NCBI GenBank assembly: GCA_030620925.1
Contig: JAUXIQ010000087.1
Location: 1 to 7,490, forward strand
Direction: 5' to 3'
Length of the DNA stretch: 7,490 nt
From: JAUXIQ01 sp030620925 [NCBI: Nitrospinota bacterium]
GTDB taxonomy: Bacteria; JAUXIQ01
Shown one piece after another: positions 6,102 through 7,490 of this stretch. The first letter of the stretch is position 1. Every line of letters begins with the position of its first letter. The position numbers and the translations under genes were made by a program. The notes under the pieces were generated by a model that was not told where the DNA came from, ran no database searches, and was given only the letters and a program-made list of their open reading frames with translations.

Positions 6102-7034
6102 ATGATAATCGACGTTCATTACCATATACGCACGGATGATAAGGGCCTCGATGCTGAATCCATCGAATGGCGTGTCAACTGGTTGGCCGGCCTGTCAACA
6201 AAAATGGGAGTCAAGGTTTCTGCGGATCAAATCCGCAAGCAGGTTGTGGAAACGCTGGTGGACCCCGACGGTGAGCATATGCTGCAGTGGATGGATGAAA
6301 CCGGCGTGGACGTCGTGGTGGCCTTCCCGGTGGACAACATCGAAGGCCCCTACGCAGCAGAGGATGCCATCATAAAATGGACCAAGGCCGTTGCCGATAT
6401 CGCCAACCGCAATCCGGATAAGGTGGTGGCTTTTGCCGGGGTGGACCCCAGGCGCAAGAACGCCCCCCAGCTCCTCAAGCGATACGTAGAAGAGTTCGGG
6501 ATGAAGGGCGTCAAGTACCATCCCGACCTCGGTTTCTACCCCGACGGCGAGGAATCTTACGCTGTCATGGAAGTGGCCGCGGAATACGGCCTGACGCTCC
6601 TATCCCATACCGGCCAGCTCAATCCCCCCTATCGGAACAAGTATGCCCACCCTATCTACCTGGACGACCTGGCCGTCGATTTTCCCGAAGTTAAGATCAT
6701 CGCCGCTCACATGAACAATAAGAGCTGGCAGGATTGGGCGGTTCTGGCATCTATGAAAGACCATCTCTACGGCGACCTTGCCATGTGGCAGTTTCACGCA
6801 GAGGCGGATTACGATCGATTCTGCCGCGCCCTCCGGGAAATGATAGACACCGCCGGACCGGACAAAATCTTGTTCGCCACCGATGCCCCTGGATTCGAGC
6901 CGATAATCCCTTCTAAACGCTGGATAGAAATCATGCGCAGTCTGCCTGAGAACGCTTCTCCTGGCACCAGTTTCACGACCCAGGAGGTGGACGCCATGCT
7001 GGGAGGCAACGCACGCCGAGCCCTGGGCCTGTGA
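6102..7034 (+). CDS. Amidohydrolase family 2 (metal-dependent TIM-barrel hydrolase or decarboxylase)
   Basis: A 310-aa cytoplasmic protein of the amidohydrolase-2 family (COG2159 type), which includes zinc-dependent hydrolases and non-oxidative decarboxylases of aromatic acids. The expected metal and active-site residues are in order: H6 and H8 in IDVHYH, H140 in GVKYHPDLGF, H169 in LLSHTGQ, H203 in IIAAHMN and D261 in LFATDAPG. The C-terminus MLGGNARRALGL (299-310) is the typical family ending. No signal peptide is seen. The gene lies 102 bp after the fourth acyl-CoA dehydrogenase, the widest gap in the row, so it may share the operon or have its own promoter. Next to acyl-CoA oxidation genes it could act on a ring-derived or carboxylated intermediate, by hydrolysis or decarboxylation; this is inferred only from position. 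The family is sure, the reaction unknown. Confidence 0.88.
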   Translation: MIIDVHYHIRTDDKGLDAESIEWRVNWLAGLSTKMGVKVSADQIRKQVVETLVDPDGEHMLQWMDETGVDVVVAFPVDNIEGPYAAEDAIIKWTKAVADIANRNPDKVVAFAGVDPRRKNAPQLLKRYVEEFGMKGVKYHPDLGFYPDGEESYAVMEVAAEYGLTLLSHTGQLNPPYRNKYAHPIYLDDLAVDFPEVKIIAAHMNNKSWQDWAVLASMKDHLYGDLAMWQFHAEADYDRFCRALREMIDTAGPDKILFATDAPGFEPIIPSKRWIEIMRSLPENASPGTSFTTQEVDAMLGGNARRALGL

Positions 7035-7078
7035 TCAGCGCCGCGCATGTCGCGCCCCAAACAAGAGGCTATATGGTC

Positions 7079-7108
7079 CGTAGAGACAATTCATGAATTG
7101 TCTCTACG
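7079..7108. repeat. Perfect 30-nt palindrome
   Basis: The left arm CGTAGAGACAATTCA is followed immediately by its exact reverse complement TGAATTGTCTCTACG, with no spacer. It starts 44 bp after the amidohydrolase stop. Its ends (CGTAG/CTACG) match those of the neighbouring repeat units, so it looks like a member of the same repeat cluster rather than a regulator site. Confidence 0.85.
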
Positions 7109-7115
7109 AGGACAC

Positions 7116-7140
7116 GGGCGACCGCCGGTCGCCCCTACGA
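7116..7140. repeat. Short hairpin unit ending in CGCCCCTACGA
   Basis: GGGCGACC (7116-7123) and GGTCGCCC (7127-7134) are exact reverse complements around a 3-nt loop, followed by CTACGA. The right end CGCCCCTACGA (7130-7140) is the exact reverse complement of the start of the next unit (7164-7174). Confidence 0.75.
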
Positions 7141-7163
7141 CACCCAACGCCCCCAGCAATTTC

Positions 7164-7220
7164 TCGTAGGGGCGGGTTTCAAACCCTCCCAATGGGGCGA
7201 ATACAAGATTCGCCCTACGA
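7164..7220. repeat. 57-bp repeat element with terminal inverted repeats and two inner hairpins
   Basis: The left end is TCGTAGGGGCG and the right end CGCCCTACGA, an inverted repeat apart from one missing base. Inside are two small hairpins: GGGTTT-C-AAACCC (7174-7186) and GGGCGAAT-5 nt-ATTCGCCC (7195-7215). The shape is that of a tiny non-autonomous or REP-like intergenic element; no transposase is in the window. Confidence 0.75.
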
Positions 7221-7271
7221 TCGCGCCTGTCCCACGTGTCACGATACTATCCAGCATTGTAGGAGTGGCAT

Positions 7272-7343
7272 CCTGCCGCGGCCAGTTATTTATATTCACG
7301 CCCTCACAATTTGTTTAAGGATCCGTCACGATCCCGCGGCAGG
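7272..7343. repeat. Long-range 10-nt inverted repeat
   Basis: CCTGCCGCGG (7272-7281) and CCGCGGCAGG (7334-7343) are exact reverse complements separated by 52 bp of AT-richer sequence. It could be the ends of a small element or form a long hairpin near the end of the minus-strand gene; it could also be chance in GC-rich DNA. Confidence 0.4.
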
Positions 7344-7358
7344 CGGGCGGCGATTATG

Positions 7359-7490
7359 CTATCTTATCCAGATGGAGAACCTGTCGAACGAGTATTCTTT
7401 GAGTTTTCCCCACTCGGTATCCACTTCGTGCGGTTGTAGCTCGCCGCTCACCGCCTTCCCGAAACCTTCCGCCATCTCGGCGAGTATGGA
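7359..7490 (-). CDS. C-terminal end of an unidentified gene (partial, runs off the window)
   Basis: Reading the minus strand from the window edge gives 43 codons open to a TAG at 7361-7359. The protein ends in EYSFDRFSIWIR. The composition (acidic helix-like start SILAEMAEGFGKA, then a Trp/Phe-rich tail) looks like real protein, and the frame stays open to the edge. The gene is convergent with the amidohydrolase. I do not recognise the family from this tail; its start and most of its length lie beyond 7490. Confidence 0.6.
   Translation of the reverse strand, partial: SILAEMAEGFGKAVSGELQPHEVDTEWGKLKEYSFDRFSIWIR

Larger units (their letters stand above)
7035..7358. other. Non-coding stretch between convergent genes, rich in palindromic repeats
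   Basis: I see no convincing gene in these 324 bp. The left half (7079-7220) is a cluster of small palindromic units whose outer ends read (T)CGTAG...CTACG(A). The right half is plain sequence with one long-range 10-nt inverted repeat. No T-run follows any hairpin, so a classical intrinsic terminator cannot be called, although the hairpins may stop converging transcripts. Confidence 0.7.

Noticed and set aside
7079-7220. Palindrome cluster considered as a CRISPR array or an intrinsic terminator
   Set aside because: The units differ in length and core and have no regular spacers; no hairpin is followed by a T-run.
7238-7332. Direct repeat GTCACGAT at 7238-7245 and 7325-7332
   Set aside because: Eight bases once repeated is within chance expectation and no further match extends from it.

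Overview
The window looks like a piece of a moderately GC-rich bacterial chromosome from an anaerobe that degrades organic acids. It carries a cysteine-rich iron-sulfur protein, four acyl-CoA dehydrogenases in a row and a metal-dependent amidohydrolase, all on the + strand. The gene types and the GTAGGGGCG-type intergenic palindromes recall subsurface Dehalococcoidia (Chloroflexota) or similar syntrophic/sulfate-reducing lineages. That placement is an impression from memory; no marker gene is present to fix it.

Layout. 42-1103: a 353-aa Fe-S protein with a winged-helix-like N-terminus, a Cys-rich middle (including CNCCPCCC) and two C-terminal [4Fe-4S] motifs. 1153-2313, 2331-3491 and 3584-4744: three paralogous acyl-CoA dehydrogenases, each exactly 386 aa, about 77-78% identical for the two pairs I counted by hand. 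They resemble long-chain/isovaleryl-type enzymes in that the likely catalytic Glu sits in a QQERL motif (E246), and the usual C-terminal Glu position holds Ala, Ala or Gly. 4842-5999: a fourth, clearly different acyl-CoA dehydrogenase (385 aa) whose only evident candidate base is an Asp in IGDGT. It resembles my memory of cyclohexanecarboxyl-CoA dehydrogenases. 6102-7034: an amidohydrolase-2 family protein (310 aa) with complete metal ligands. 7035-7358: a non-coding stretch with a cluster of palindromic GTAG...CTAC repeats. 7359-7490: the C-terminal end of an unidentified gene on the minus strand, convergent with the rest.

How it may work together. The short gaps (49, 17, 92 and 97 bp) and good ribosome binding sites suggest that the Fe-S gene and the four dehydrogenases form one transcription unit. 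The amidohydrolase follows after 102 bp and could belong to it. The dehydrogenases would oxidise acyl-CoAs, and the Fe-S protein may take part in passing on the electrons, but no ETF or membrane oxidoreductase is in view. The three paralogs diverge most in segments expected to line the acyl pocket, which points to one scaffold tuned to several related substrates. Two of the spacers (after genes 3 and 4) are recognisably the same sequence, so the array appears to have grown by tandem duplication including flanking DNA. I see no CRISPR array, RNA gene, phage or transposase gene.
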